Counted from the first letter of the stretch, positions 17,008 to 26,296 are shown. The stretch: 64,000 nt of DNA from Halorubellus sp034808145 (GCF_034808145.1 NZ_JAXHGM010000013.1:1-64000), one strand, 5' to 3'. A program made the numbers and translations. The notes: generated by a model not told the origin, from the letters alone.

Positions 17008-18533
17008 CCAACGACGCACCCGTCATTGACGACCACCACGACGCCCTCCACCGCGCCGCCCTCCCGAGCGAGCACAGCCAGCTCGAACTCCAGTACCTGT
17101 TCGACCACGGCTACACCGCCTTCCACACCGCGGACGGCGACGTCGATGCGGACGGGTTAGCGAGCGCGGTCGAACGGTTCGCTCTTGAAGCGTTCGAGCC
17201 CGGCGACCCGCGAGACCGTGATGGCCCCTTCGTCGAGGATCCCGCCGTGCTCGCGACAATCACGTCGCTCGCGACAGTGTGCGTCACGGACCATCCCGCC
17301 CTCGCGGACACGTCCACCGACGGCCTTCAGCTAGTCGCGGACCTGCGTGCGCTGTACGCAGCGACCGTTCAGGACCTCGTCGTCGACGCCGGCGACGATC
17401 CCGTTCAGGAGCTGGCCGAAGTCATCTACGCGAAAGACCCCGGCGAGCAGGGACCGCATCTCGGGCGTGTCTGCACCGGTGTCGTCCATGACCCCGAGTT
17501 CCTCAACGACGAGGGGACGTTCGTGGAGATCCCGATGCCAGCAGCGTCGCCCAAGTGCATCGTTCGTGTCACTGATACTAGACTCGGCGGTGAGTATGAT
17601 GCTCGGAACGGGACCGTCGACGGCGAGCTCGCCACGCGAGTCTGGGGAAATAATGTGTACGTGCCCGTCGAAGACTGTCGGCGCAAGCACTGGGAACGCC
17701 TGAAACGCGGGTTCGGGGCGCTGGTCGATGCGCAGAACGCGAGCCTCGACGCGGACCAGCGTGAGTGGATTCGGAATCGCGCAGACGGAGTCGGCGAGCG
17801 CATCGACCGCTTCCTCCAGTCGGGGCAGGAGGGCCGGGTGTGGAAGGGCTGGGATGGCGACGGCCAACTAGTGCGTCTGTTGGCATCGGCGCTGCACGCG
17901 TCGGACGTCGACGTCGACGGCATCTATCCGGCCGAGGTGTTCTACGAGGCCTTGCAGCGGTACGAGCCGTCGGCTGGCTGGGAGGCGTCGCTATGCCAGC
18001 GTATCTCGAGTCCAAGCACACTCGAAGCACGCCTCACCGACGCCGACAGTGACCGCTTGGAGGTTGTCGAAAACGAGGCTCGTCGACTGTTCGGGATTCG
18101 GTCTCGAAGCGGTGGAAACGAGCTAGTGGTCGAGGCCATTGAGGACCTGTTCGAGTTACCGTGCCTGGGGAAGATGGACGACCGCCTCCTGGAGCGCGGG
18201 CCGGTCCGGAAGGACCTGTTCAACTTCGTCCGGATGGTCCTCTGGTTACCCGAGTACGAGTCTGCGTCGGTGGACGAAGTGGTCCGCGATCTGCAGGGTG
18301 TGTTCGATCGCTGGCCGTGGCACGACCCGACTGAAACGGAGTATCAGATCAAGTACGAGTTCGGGAATACGATTAGTGGGGAGACGCCACTGCCGATGAA
18401 CTGCGACAACGACGACATGCAGCGCTACTGCATCGGCCAAGACGAGTGCCCGTACTCTATCTGGGGGAGTGTTCCATTTACTGATAGTATGTACGAAGCG
18501 GTCGACGACGATAGTACAACTGCACGGTATTGA
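17004..18533 (+). CDS. PriL-like primase large subunit with four-cysteine Fe-S domain
   Basis: A 509-residue protein. The C-terminal 130 residues carry cysteines 387, 467, 476 and 482 in the contexts LPCLGKM, MNCDND, RYCIGQDECP. An 80-residue gap separates the first two, and between them lie the segment LFNFVRMVLWLP and the sequence TEYQIKYEF. This is the pattern of the [4Fe-4S] C-terminal domain of primase large subunits (PriL-CTD). The N-terminal 350 residues are not recognisable. The 4-bp overlap with the PriS-like gene supports a heterodimeric primase encoded by the element. The segment RVWKGWDGDGQLVRLL (about 280-295) is basic for this protein and may contact DNA. Confidence 0.84.
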   Translation: MTNDAPVIDDHHDALHRAALPSEHSQLELQYLFDHGYTAFHTADGDVDADGLASAVERFALEAFEPGDPRDRDGPFVEDPAVLATITSLATVCVTDHPALADTSTDGLQLVADLRALYAATVQDLVVDAGDDPVQELAEVIYAKDPGEQGPHLGRVCTGVVHDPEFLNDEGTFVEIPMPAASPKCIVRVTDTRLGGEYDARNGTVDGELATRVWGNNVYVPVEDCRRKHWERLKRGFGALVDAQNASLDADQREWIRNRADGVGERIDRFLQSGQEGRVWKGWDGDGQLVRLLASALHASDVDVDGIYPAEVFYEALQRYEPSAGWEASLCQRISSPSTLEARLTDADSDRLEVVENEARRLFGIRSRSGGNELVVEAIEDLFELPCLGKMDDRLLERGPVRKDLFNFVRMVLWLPEYESASVDEVVRDLQGVFDRWPWHDPTETEYQIKYEFGNTISGETPLPMNCDNDDMQRYCIGQDECPYSIWGSVPFTDSMYEAVDDDSTTARY

Positions 18534-19176
18534 ATGGAGTTTGTCTCCCCATCTTTTCTCATCGTCAGTCGTTCTAAGTCGTATACTCTGAAAGACAGTT
18601 CTGTTGGCGAGCCACATCCCGGGCCGGAACAACCGTCAAAACCCACCTCCCGCTAAATTAGAAGCACCGGGAACCGATATAATGCGTTCTCAGGGGTTCC
18701 TTTGAATCTGGACTCCCTCTCGCTCTCGACATCCGTCCATTAGATTCCTCTCCCAGTAAATTAGAGGCGGCCCTACCGAATCTAAGCGGATTTACGGCCG
18801 TTACATTGGTATTCGAAGTCCCGAGCGTGGGTCTATACGGGGTGTTTCCGGGTGCTGATTCGATAAGAAGGCCTGAGAGGTGCGAATTCGACGGTCCTAC
18901 CGGAGCTGGCTAGGTTCTACTATGTCCTACCGAATCTAAGCGGCTTAAATTCGATGGGGAGCGATTAGAATCGGTGGGGTGCTGTTTTGGCCTGGTTTTC
19001 AGGTGGTGAAAGTTCCGAAGGAGTGGGGGTATCGGGCTGTCGCGAGGGGTGTGCGTGGCCGTGGGCACAGAGGAGGGTGGATGTGTATTGGATGGTGGAT
19101 ACTCGGGGTGTTGTATCAGACTGTTGATGATGTGTGGGTGGGGGTTGTTTGTTGGTCTCCGGGAGGGGGTGGAGAG
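18534..19176. other. Gene-free region with two pairs of direct repeats
   Basis: About 640 bp with no convincing gene. CCTACCGAATCTAAGCGG occurs at 18772-18789 and exactly again at 18926-18943. A related pair, CTCCCGCTAAATTAGAAGC (18647-18665) and CTCCCAGTAAATTAGAGGC (18750-18768), precedes them. The repeats are AT-richer than the neighbouring genes. They could be binding sites for a partition or regulatory protein. Nothing else is visible. Confidence 0.6.
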
Positions 19177-19722
19177 ATGAGTAGTGACCTTGGTGGTGAG
19201 GATCGTGGTGCATCGAGCAGTGAATATATCAGTTTTATGATAAAGGCGGTGGGTGACCTTGCGGATGGTGGACTCGGTGAAGTAGTGTCGAGTTCGGAGG
19301 TGTCGAGAGACGGGGTGCGTGCTGTGCATGCGCTTCCGTTGCGTATGTCAGGTGAGCGAACGCTTTCGCTGGTCGAGCACCTCCTGGTAGATCTCGAGTA
19401 CGAGCCGGTGGGGGTGGCGTATCGCCGTCGAACCGTTGGTGGTGTGGAGCGGATCGAGTACCTGGCGGTGCCGGGGTCGAGCGGAGAGGTGTTCGAGCGA
19501 CATCGGTACGTGCTACGGCATGGGTGGGTAAGTGAGACTGTGTCGCGGGCGACGGTGCGCGAGGACCTAGTGACGGTGTGTCACCGCGACGAAGACGCCG
19601 AGCTCGTAGTTCGGTGTCGGGAGTCGCTGGAGAGCGTCCGTGGCGGGTTCGCGCTACGGCCGTGGCAATCGGGTAGTGGCAATCACAACGGTGACGGGGG
19701 AGCGGGGATGGCTGTTTGTTAA
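19177..19722 (+). CDS. Hypothetical protein
   Basis: About 181 residues, not recognised. It begins with an acidic, serine-rich leader (MSSDLGGEDRGASSSEYISF) and continues as an alpha/beta protein with a basic strand pair (VGVAYRRRTVGGVERIEYLA) and a terminal Gly/Asn-rich tail. The start at 19177 follows a strong purine ribosome-binding site (GGAGGGGGTGGAGAG); longer in-frame extensions read into GT-rich non-coding sequence. It stands alone between the repeat region and the next gene. Confidence 0.6.
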   Translation: MSSDLGGEDRGASSSEYISFMIKAVGDLADGGLGEVVSSSEVSRDGVRAVHALPLRMSGERTLSLVEHLLVDLEYEPVGVAYRRRTVGGVERIEYLAVPGSSGEVFERHRYVLRHGWVSETVSRATVREDLVTVCHRDEDAELVVRCRESLESVRGGFALRPWQSGSGNHNGDGGAGMAVC

Positions 19723-19826
19723 CCCGTCTTCTTTGATGGAACTTTCTTGGTTGAGCATTCAATTTATGTTCGCGATATTTCGAATCCCGGGACAATCATT
19801 AAGCATATTTGACTTCTAAGCCCGGT

Positions 19827-20942
19827 ATGCCAGTACTTAAATCGTACTCTGATTCTTATCATAAGGATGGATTCTATGTGCACGCGTCCGTAGAATCCCT
19901 CTCTCATCCACTCCCCTTACAGACTCCAAGCGTCACAGCCAATTTGTACAAAAAACTCGGATACCAGGCGGGCGATCAAGTACCGGGTGAACTAACCTGG
20001 AAACTCTACAACGCGGGGCTCCACTGGACCGAGAACTCCGGCCCCACACTTGGGAGTGCACCTGCTATTGAATCAGCAATCCGTGGCGGAGACGGACCTC
20101 AATTCTCAAATCAAGAGGCAGAGATTCTATTTTCACTTATCGACTCGTATAGAGGAGAGTTCAAGCAAGAACTCCAGGAGTTTGCCGATACTCTTCAGCG
20201 AGACAGCTCTATCAAAGAGTCCGGTTCTGGCACCTCCACTCCAGAGTCCACCTCTCTTATACGAGAAAGACTAGATAACCTTTCGAATGTCGATTCGTAC
20301 CATCCGAGTCTCGAAGAGTACATTGCTGCTAAAGACGGGGAGGTCTCTGATATCGAACTCCAGATCCTCGCTGGTGCCAGTACTCCGAAACAAATCGACC
20401 GCATGACCGGCGAGACCTTCGGAGGAAATGGAATCGGCACGACAGACGAGTACTATCGGAAACTACGCGAGTGCTCAAGAGTTGCTGAATCGCTCTACGG
20501 ACTTACGGTTGGTAGTCCACTTCCGGTTGACTATGTCGTCCCGGTATCACCAGCTATCGGGTATTACTTTGATCTCGAATCAGTGGAGGATGATTCGGAG
20601 CTATACTCAGGGCTGACCCATCTCGTGGTCACTGACTATCGATTCACAGAGTCGACGGAGAAAGAGTTCCAAATTACCATTACTCAAACCGGGGTCGGGA
20701 TATCCGCGTCGATAGTTAATAATCATATCGCGGATTTCACTGCCTATCTAGACCATCATGACCTCGGGAACCTTGATCAAGAAGCGATTCAGGACATCGA
20801 ACTCGGCGGTGTAGAGCCCGAACAAGTGATGCATCACGGACTCGGCACACTGGTGCAGTTCAGTAAGATCGCGGAGGACTTCTTCGAGGGCATTCCGGAG
20901 TATACACTATGCGGAATCACGCCCTTCGCATCCAAGGACTAA
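19827..20942 (+). CDS. Hypothetical protein, possibly PIN-associated
   Basis: A 371-residue protein with no family I recognise. It is less GC-rich in its third positions than the transfer operon, hinting at separate acquisition. Seen: an N-terminal beta region (SYHKDGFYVHASVESLSHP), a helical middle with a Ser/Thr linker, and a C-terminal alpha/beta part (SPAIGYYFDLES ... LVVTDYRFTES). I choose ATG 19827; a TTG 18 nt upstream is in frame but weaker. A broken PIN-domain gene follows directly after its stop, so the two may once have been a pair. Confidence 0.7.
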   Translation: MPVLKSYSDSYHKDGFYVHASVESLSHPLPLQTPSVTANLYKKLGYQAGDQVPGELTWKLYNAGLHWTENSGPTLGSAPAIESAIRGGDGPQFSNQEAEILFSLIDSYRGEFKQELQEFADTLQRDSSIKESGSGTSTPESTSLIRERLDNLSNVDSYHPSLEEYIAAKDGEVSDIELQILAGASTPKQIDRMTGETFGGNGIGTTDEYYRKLRECSRVAESLYGLTVGSPLPVDYVVPVSPAIGYYFDLESVEDDSELYSGLTHLVVTDYRFTESTEKEFQITITQTGVGISASIVNNHIADFTAYLDHHDLGNLDQEAIQDIELGGVEPEQVMHHGLGTLVQFSKIAEDFFEGIPEYTLCGITPFASKD

Positions 20943-21252
20943 CAGTACCCCGAGGCAATCAACGTCGACCTTGATCCCGGGTTTCGATTAGATGACGGTG
21001 AGAACGCCATCGTCACGCTGGAGAAAGAACTCGAAGCAGACTGGATACTGTGCGACGAGTTTAATCAACTCGGTCTCCACGCGTCACTCGAAGAACGAGA
21101 CTCATCAGAACACCCACGCTCCTCTCTGCTCTCATCTACCCCGACCACTTTATGCCCGAGCAGGCCCGAACCCACCTCGAAACAATCGATACCTCCCGAA
21201 GCTGGCGCTCGATTACGTACGTTCAATGCGCTGGATCCCTCCCCTTGGAGAT
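20943..21252 (+). pseudogene. Frameshifted PIN-domain nuclease remnant
   Basis: Without an intact reading frame, one frame (20943 onward) gives LDDGENAIVTLEKELEADWI and LCDEFNQLGL. Another frame (about 21100 onward) gives TPTLLSALIYPDHFMPEQA and SRSWRSITYVQ. Together these match, in order, the central D-x-G-E-x-x-A and the C-terminal TPT-L-L...SW...YVQ parts of haloarchaeal PIN/DUF3368-like proteins. The 5' end, with the first catalytic aspartate, is missing and at least one frameshift separates the halves. It is probably dead. The coordinates are approximate. Confidence 0.55.
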
Positions 21253-21362
21253 AAACCTGCCTGCCATTCTGTCTGTCTCACCCCGAGGCGTCAACCGCTT
21301 CGAATTCACCGGCCCTATAATACGTCGTCTCGGTGCCATACTCTCGGAGTCACACAGCGTTC

Positions 21363-21656
21363 CTACGATTCGTCGTCTTCGCTTGGCGGGCGACTCGATA
21401 ATCGATCAAAGCGATTTTGAGCGGCCTCTTGACGCTCCTCTGTCTCCGCCGGATTGTAGGTCCAGTCGATGACCTCGCCGTCGAGGACGTCGACTGTAAA
21501 GAGAGCGTCTGCGTGCCGCCCGTCTTCTGGAAGGTCGCCTGCGTCTCGGACCTCGCTGGCGACGTCCTTGCCGTCTTCCTCGTAGAAGATGGTGGCGAGG
21601 CCATCCTCGATCGAATCTACAACTGCCGTGTAGGTGCCGTCATCGAGGTCGATCAT
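21363..21656 (-). CDS. DUF3006-type small protein
   Basis: A 97-residue acidic protein with DGTYTAVVDSIEDGLATIFY and a later GEVIDWTYNP, the signature of the DUF3006 beta-barrel family, which is often encoded beside secreted ComEC-like metallo-beta-lactamases. That is the case here: its ATG overlaps the stop of the upstream lactamase-fold gene by 4 bp. The function of DUF3006 is unknown; a partner or stabiliser of the hydrolase is the obvious inference. Confidence 0.82.
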   Translation of the reverse strand: MIDLDDGTYTAVVDSIEDGLATIFYEEDGKDVASEVRDAGDLPEDGRHADALFTVDVLDGEVIDWTYNPAETEERQEAAQNRFDRLSSRPPSEDDES

Positions 21657-23092
21657 TCGTACGTGTACTCAAGGATGACGTCACCTTGGCTATTCCGCAC
21701 GATCACGGTATCATCACCATTGTTCCAGATGGGGGAGCCACTGCCCCAGTAGAGGTCAGAGGCTGTATCGGACCCACTCCCGGTGTGCACGGTTAGGGTG
21801 TCACCCGAGGCAAGCGTTGTACCCTCGGGGACGGTGTACGTGTGGCCGGCTTCATCCGCGATCGTCCACCCGGAGAGGTCGAGTGTGCTGCTGCCAGTGT
21901 TCTCGAGGACGACGTACTCGTCGTTGAGATTCTCCCCATCAGCGCCTTCGGCATCCGCATGCACCTCCCGCACTGCGAGCGCACCACCAGCCCCACTCAT
22001 CGTAGTCGTGCCACCGTCCGTCGCGACCGTCGTCGTAGTCTCCGTCTGCAGACTGCGTCCGTTGAGGACGGTGCGTTCGACAACCTCGCCACTCATACTC
22101 GGCTCTACCGGGTTACCCTCTCGAAGCTGATCGGGGTCCGTCGGTGCCTCTGCCTGAGTTCGAACCGACACTCGCTCACCATCACTTGCGAGCACGATAT
22201 CACCGTGCGTCGCCGTCCAATACGCCGGAATCCCACGCGCACTCAACCGGTCAAGCATCTCCGACGTCGGATGCCCGTACTGCGAGTCGTACGCACTCGA
22301 GATGACCACGATTTGTGGTTGGACTGCATCCAGCAAGCCGGGACTGGTTGAGGATGAGGACCCGTGATGCCCTGCCTTCAGGACTGTCGCATTCAGCCGC
22401 TCACCGTACTCCGAGACCAAGTACGCCTCCTGGTCATCCTCCGCATCACCCGTCAAGAGCACGCTCGTCTCCCCGAAAGCGAGCTTCAGCACGATACTGT
22501 TCTCGTTACGTGCTTCGCTCTCCAGATACGGCTCCGGCGGCCCGAACACGCCGACATCGACGCCCTCGAACTGGATCGAATCCCCCTCGCGCGTCTCGTA
22601 CAGCGTCACGCCGTGCGCTTCGATCGCATCCAGGTACTGGCTATACGTCTGCGTACTCGCCGCAATCCCTGGATCATACACCGCACCAATCCCGTCCGCC
22701 TCCGTCTCGAAGTACTCGATGATCGCCGCATTCCCACCGATGTGATCCGCATCGTTGTGCGAGACGACGAGGTGGTCGATTCGCGTGATGTTGTGAGCCC
22801 GTAAGTACTGGAGGACGTGCTCGCCATCGTCCTGATAATGCCCGGTATCATAGAGGAGCGTCTCCCCCGTCGGCCCGATAACGAGGACACTCAATGACTG
22901 TCCCACGTTAATATAATGCACCTCCAGCGACCCATTCACCCCACCACCACTACTCGTCCCCGCGTCTGCCGTCGACTCACCCACATTCCCACCCGGCTCA
23001 GTCTCCGTCACGGGAACCGCACTCGAACACCCCGCCAACACCACCACGAAAACCACCAAGAGTACACGTAGAGTTCGCCCCGAGATTTCCAT
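21653..23092 (-). CDS. Secreted ComEC/Rec2-like metallo-beta-lactamase lipoprotein with lamin-tail domain
   Basis: A 479-residue exported hydrolase. Seen: a signal peptide ending in the lipobox VLAGC (about 17-22), an MBL domain with SHNDADHIGG (metal ligands of the HxHxDH type, here H-N-D-A-D-H), GDAEDDQEAYL and LKAGHHGSSSSTSP, and a C-terminal lamin-tail (LTD) fold from about residue 375 (NDEYVVLENTGSSTLDLSGW). Free-standing ComEC MBL domains are thought to be extracellular nucleases or phosphodiesterases, and LTD domains often bind DNA or the surface. The start at 23092 is set by a strong AGGAGG site 4 nt upstream; the longer frame upstream reads into non-coding sequence. Confidence 0.88.
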   Translation of the reverse strand: MEISGRTLRVLLVVFVVVLAGCSSAVPVTETEPGGNVGESTADAGTSSGGGVNGSLEVHYINVGQSLSVLVIGPTGETLLYDTGHYQDDGEHVLQYLRAHNITRIDHLVVSHNDADHIGGNAAIIEYFETEADGIGAVYDPGIAASTQTYSQYLDAIEAHGVTLYETREGDSIQFEGVDVGVFGPPEPYLESEARNENSIVLKLAFGETSVLLTGDAEDDQEAYLVSEYGERLNATVLKAGHHGSSSSTSPGLLDAVQPQIVVISSAYDSQYGHPTSEMLDRLSARGIPAYWTATHGDIVLASDGERVSVRTQAEAPTDPDQLREGNPVEPSMSGEVVERTVLNGRSLQTETTTTVATDGGTTTMSGAGGALAVREVHADAEGADGENLNDEYVVLENTGSSTLDLSGWTIADEAGHTYTVPEGTTLASGDTLTVHTGSGSDTASDLYWGSGSPIWNNGDDTVIVRNSQGDVILEYTYE

Positions 23093-23184
23093 ACTTCCTC
23101 CTACAACAGCCAGTGTAAAGAGCCCCATCCAACCTTCGTGCTCAGGTCCCGTGAATAGGTTCCGTATCTCTTCGATCTCGTTCC

Positions 23185-23724
23185 CTACTCGTCGTCGCGC
23201 GCGTCGATCCCGACATTGAGATTGAACTTGACGTCCACCGGTTCTGCGTTTGGTGACGTCTGTGCCGTGGTGTGATCCAACGCGAGCACCCAATCACCCT
23301 TCGGTAAGAGTTGTGCGGTCGAGTGTGACGCAGTATTGATTTTTGAAAGCACTACTCTATATTCGGCATCACCGTCGTTTTTCTGCCATTTCGTGTAGTC
23401 CTTGGAATCCATGAAGAAGATGTCAATCGGTCCGCCCTTGGAGATGGCTTCGTATTTAATCTGGCCCGGTTTCTCGGCGGTAATTTGGTACGGTTCAAAT
23501 TCAGTGGGCGGGATTGTCACTGATTCAGAAATATCGATAATTTCTTTCGATGCCGCAGCATTATCGGGATAATCGTCCTCTGATTTGGGAACACCGTCGT
23601 AGTCCAAATCCTTGATTTCGGTTTCTGTCGGTTCTTCCGTCGATTCATTGATGCTCGACAAACACCCCGACACCGAGACCAGTAACCCACTCATTGCCCC
23701 GAGATACCGACGTCGCGATGCCAT
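23185..23724 (-). CDS. Lipoprotein with calcium-type repeat
   Basis: A 179-residue protein with a short RRR-containing signal and lipobox VSGC (about 21), then a calcium-binding-like loop DLDYDGVPKSEDDYPD and a beta-sandwich body (PPTEFEPYQITAEKPGQI). Such proteins sit on the outer membrane face of haloarchaea. No enzymatic motif is seen. It lies about 90 bp upstream of the MBL gene on the same strand. Its 3' end shares a 15-bp identical stretch (GTCGTCGCGCGCGTC) with the wHTH remnant at 23815, so both products end in IDARDD plus one residue. Confidence 0.75.
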   Translation of the reverse strand: MASRRRYLGAMSGLLVSVSGCLSSINESTEEPTETEIKDLDYDGVPKSEDDYPDNAAASKEIIDISESVTIPPTEFEPYQITAEKPGQIKYEAISKGGPIDIFFMDSKDYTKWQKNDGDAEYRVVLSKINTASHSTAQLLPKGDWVLALDHTTAQTSPNAEPVDVKFNLNVGIDARDDE

Positions 23725-23814
23725 GGCCTAACCCACAAACCTTCAGGTTTTGAATATACCGGCCGCATAGAACGAGTACGCTACGCTCGCCCCGGGAGCT
23801 CTACCTACGTTAAC

Positions 23815-23916
23815 CTATTTGTCGTCGCGCGCGTCAATCTCTCTGCGAAGGTACTTCCGCCCCTTCTCCGTGATACGATAGTTGCACTCAGATTCCGATT
23901 TTGCCTGCCACAACTG
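23815..23916 (-). pseudogene. C-terminal remnant of a winged-helix regulator
   Basis: The last 33 codons before the stop at 23815 read as the wing and final helix of a PhiH1-repressor-like winged-helix protein (NYRITEKGRKYLRREIDARD). A stop codon lies immediately upstream and no N-terminal half is present nearby, so only the tail of the gene survives. Confidence 0.5.
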
Positions 23917-23944
23917 TTATCAGACTGATGAGTAAGGTACGACC

Positions 23945-26254
23945 ATGACGCTTGATCGTTTGAACCGAGTAACACTCCTGTTCGTGATAGGACTTGTAGT
24001 GCTTGCACCCCCAATAACGGGCCTCACAGCCGCTACTCACACCTCCACTAACTCTTCCGGACTCGACGTCTCATTGACCCTCCCCTCACAACCAACGGCT
24101 GGCGAACAAACCACGATCGGCGCCAGTGCCACCGTCCCCGACCTCGTCGGCTCGTACGAAACCGAACTGACGTTCACCCTCCTCGTCGATGGCAACAGCG
24201 TCAGCGAACAAACCGTCACCGTCGCCGATGGTGACACCACACAGACCACGTTCACGCACACCTTCGCAAACAGCGGCAGTCACGAAGTCCGCGTCACCGC
24301 AGGTACCGAGATCGCTGGCCAGAGCTTCAACGCTGGTGTCACCAAAACCCTCAGCGTCGAGAGTCAATCGACCACGACACCCGATATCGGCTCCCTCGAG
24401 CTGTCAACGTCCGCACCCTCGACGACCACAGTCGATCAATCCACGACCATCACGAGCACCGTCAGCCTCCCAACAATCTCCGGCACCACTGTCTCAGGTG
24501 ACGTCACAGTCGCTCTCAAAGCAGACGGTCGAACGGTCGCTTCGAAAACCATCACACTCAGTGACGGCGACTCGAAAGAGGTGTCGCTCTCACACGCCTT
24601 CACCTCGAGTGGCGAAACAAAACTAACGGTCTCCGCCACCGGGACGATCGCCGACCAAAGCGTCTCCGCGAGCACCTCTCGGACGATCACGGTCGAGTCA
24701 CAGACGGAGACGATCGACACTACCGGAGTCGTGTTCAAGACGCCGACATCGCTCGAAGACGAAGTCGAGAGCTATCGCTCCCAGCTCGGGCTCGACGGAT
24801 CGATGAATGCGTTCGTCCTGGCAACGCAGGACTCGCTAACGCTCGTCTTCACCACGACTACTCCCAAGAAGGGGATCGCCAGCGTTCAGGGCCAGGGCAC
24901 CGATGCAGCACTCTCGTATCAGGACTTCACACTCGACGTCGCAATCGCGACCAGCGTCTCGTACGACCAGACTGGCCGCGACGCGACTGTTCAAGCAATC
25001 CAAGACACGCCTGACGACTACCGACTTGACCTCGTTCGCGTCTCCACCGAGTACCGCCGCGTCTCGGTACTGACCGACCCCGACCAGGGCGATGACGTCA
25101 CCGCAAGTACGACGATCGGGGCGCTCGTCGCAAACCCGAAAAGCGCCACCTCACTTTACGAGGACTCGACGAAGCAAGCGCGAACCCTGGCCCAATACCC
25201 GAATGCGACGACCGCCAAGCGCGTCCTCCAGAACCCCGAAGCGCCCTATTTGCCGACGTTCACCTTCGAAAACCAGTACTGGGCGAGCGCACCAGCAACC
25301 GTCGACGGCGTCGTCCTCAATCCATCGAGTCGCGCCTACGAGTTCGCTACCACGCTCGACACGACTGGCCTCATCTCGTACGCCGACGAACGCGACGCAC
25401 CCTCACTCTACGTCGTCGACTCACAGTTCCAGTCCAAACAGTACAATTCGGTCTCCGCGATCACGTCGAATGCAGCCGATTTGGACGGCAATGAAGTCAC
25501 CATCACCGGTCGCGTCTATCAGACGCGAGTCAGCGTCCAAGAGACCGCCGAACACGCAACGACGACACAGTGTAGTGAAGACATGCTCACTGTCCAGACG
25601 CCGAACGGTCCTGCCTGTGTGAACGTGGCCGTGGACGTCCTCGCTGACGGCGGCATCATGTGGACGACCGTCCCCGAGACTCGCGACGACGTCCTCCCCG
25701 TGATCGGGCTCTCAGCCACCCATCAAGATACACCCCTCACTGAGGAGAGTGGTCGGTACAAACTCACGGGCGAACTCGTCTCGACGAGCCGCATCAACGA
25801 AAGCCTCCCCGAGGGATCCATCCTCGTCATCCACGAAACCGAACGCGTCGGCGACATCGACTATCAGACCGTCGCGACTGAAGCCCGTACCCTCATCGAG
25901 GAACGCGCCACCCACCTCCAAGCCTACCACCAACGCAGCGCTGGTAAACCCCTCTCGCAACAATCCACCCCCCAACCAACCACCACTACCACGACCACCA
26001 CCGCACCAACTATCAGCTCAACCACCACACACACAACCTCGACAACGACCACGCTGGCCGACCAATCAACCAGCGCAGCTCCGAGCACGCAACCAGAAAC
26101 CAAACAGACCCAGTCCACCACGGAGACGAACCCCAGCGACTCACCGCAAGAACCCGGCAACGGAGACGGACCCCTCGAGGATAGCCCTGTCCCTGGATTC
26201 ACCCTCCTCCCCGCCATCCTCGCAATCCTCTTCATCGCAGCCCGACGCACCTAG
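23945..26254 (+). CDS. PGF-CTERM-anchored surface protein
   Basis: A 769-residue secreted protein. Seen: a signal peptide (about 8-30), two tandem CARDB-like beta-sandwich repeats (about 38-135 and 145-250, each ending in an S-R-T/K-T-L-S-VES boundary), a central alpha/beta region, an OB-like strand region with EVTITGRVYQTRVSV and two cysteines, a Thr/Ser-rich stalk of about 100 residues (likely O-glycosylated), and the C-terminal tripartite signal PGFTLLPAILAILFIAARR. That last element is the substrate of archaeosortase A in haloarchaea, so the mature protein should be lipid-anchored to the outside of the cell. It stands alone downstream of the wHTH remnant. Confidence 0.88.
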   Translation: MTLDRLNRVTLLFVIGLVVLAPPITGLTAATHTSTNSSGLDVSLTLPSQPTAGEQTTIGASATVPDLVGSYETELTFTLLVDGNSVSEQTVTVADGDTTQTTFTHTFANSGSHEVRVTAGTEIAGQSFNAGVTKTLSVESQSTTTPDIGSLELSTSAPSTTTVDQSTTITSTVSLPTISGTTVSGDVTVALKADGRTVASKTITLSDGDSKEVSLSHAFTSSGETKLTVSATGTIADQSVSASTSRTITVESQTETIDTTGVVFKTPTSLEDEVESYRSQLGLDGSMNAFVLATQDSLTLVFTTTTPKKGIASVQGQGTDAALSYQDFTLDVAIATSVSYDQTGRDATVQAIQDTPDDYRLDLVRVSTEYRRVSVLTDPDQGDDVTASTTIGALVANPKSATSLYEDSTKQARTLAQYPNATTAKRVLQNPEAPYLPTFTFENQYWASAPATVDGVVLNPSSRAYEFATTLDTTGLISYADERDAPSLYVVDSQFQSKQYNSVSAITSNAADLDGNEVTITGRVYQTRVSVQETAEHATTTQCSEDMLTVQTPNGPACVNVAVDVLADGGIMWTTVPETRDDVLPVIGLSATHQDTPLTEESGRYKLTGELVSTSRINESLPEGSILVIHETERVGDIDYQTVATEARTLIEERATHLQAYHQRSAGKPLSQQSTPQPTTTTTTTTAPTISSTTTHTTSTTTTLADQSTSAAPSTQPETKQTQSTTETNPSDSPQEPGNGDGPLEDSPVPGFTLLPAILAILFIAARRT

Positions 26255-26296
26255 CACCTCTTCTCTGGCGGACTCCACCTGTAGTCGACACCACCA

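Noticed and set aside
18910..19329. Antisense frame with Thr/Pro/His-rich product
   Set aside because: Arises from a GT-rich stretch on the other strand; no ribosome-binding site or promoter. The plus-strand gene with a strong SD at 19177 is preferred.
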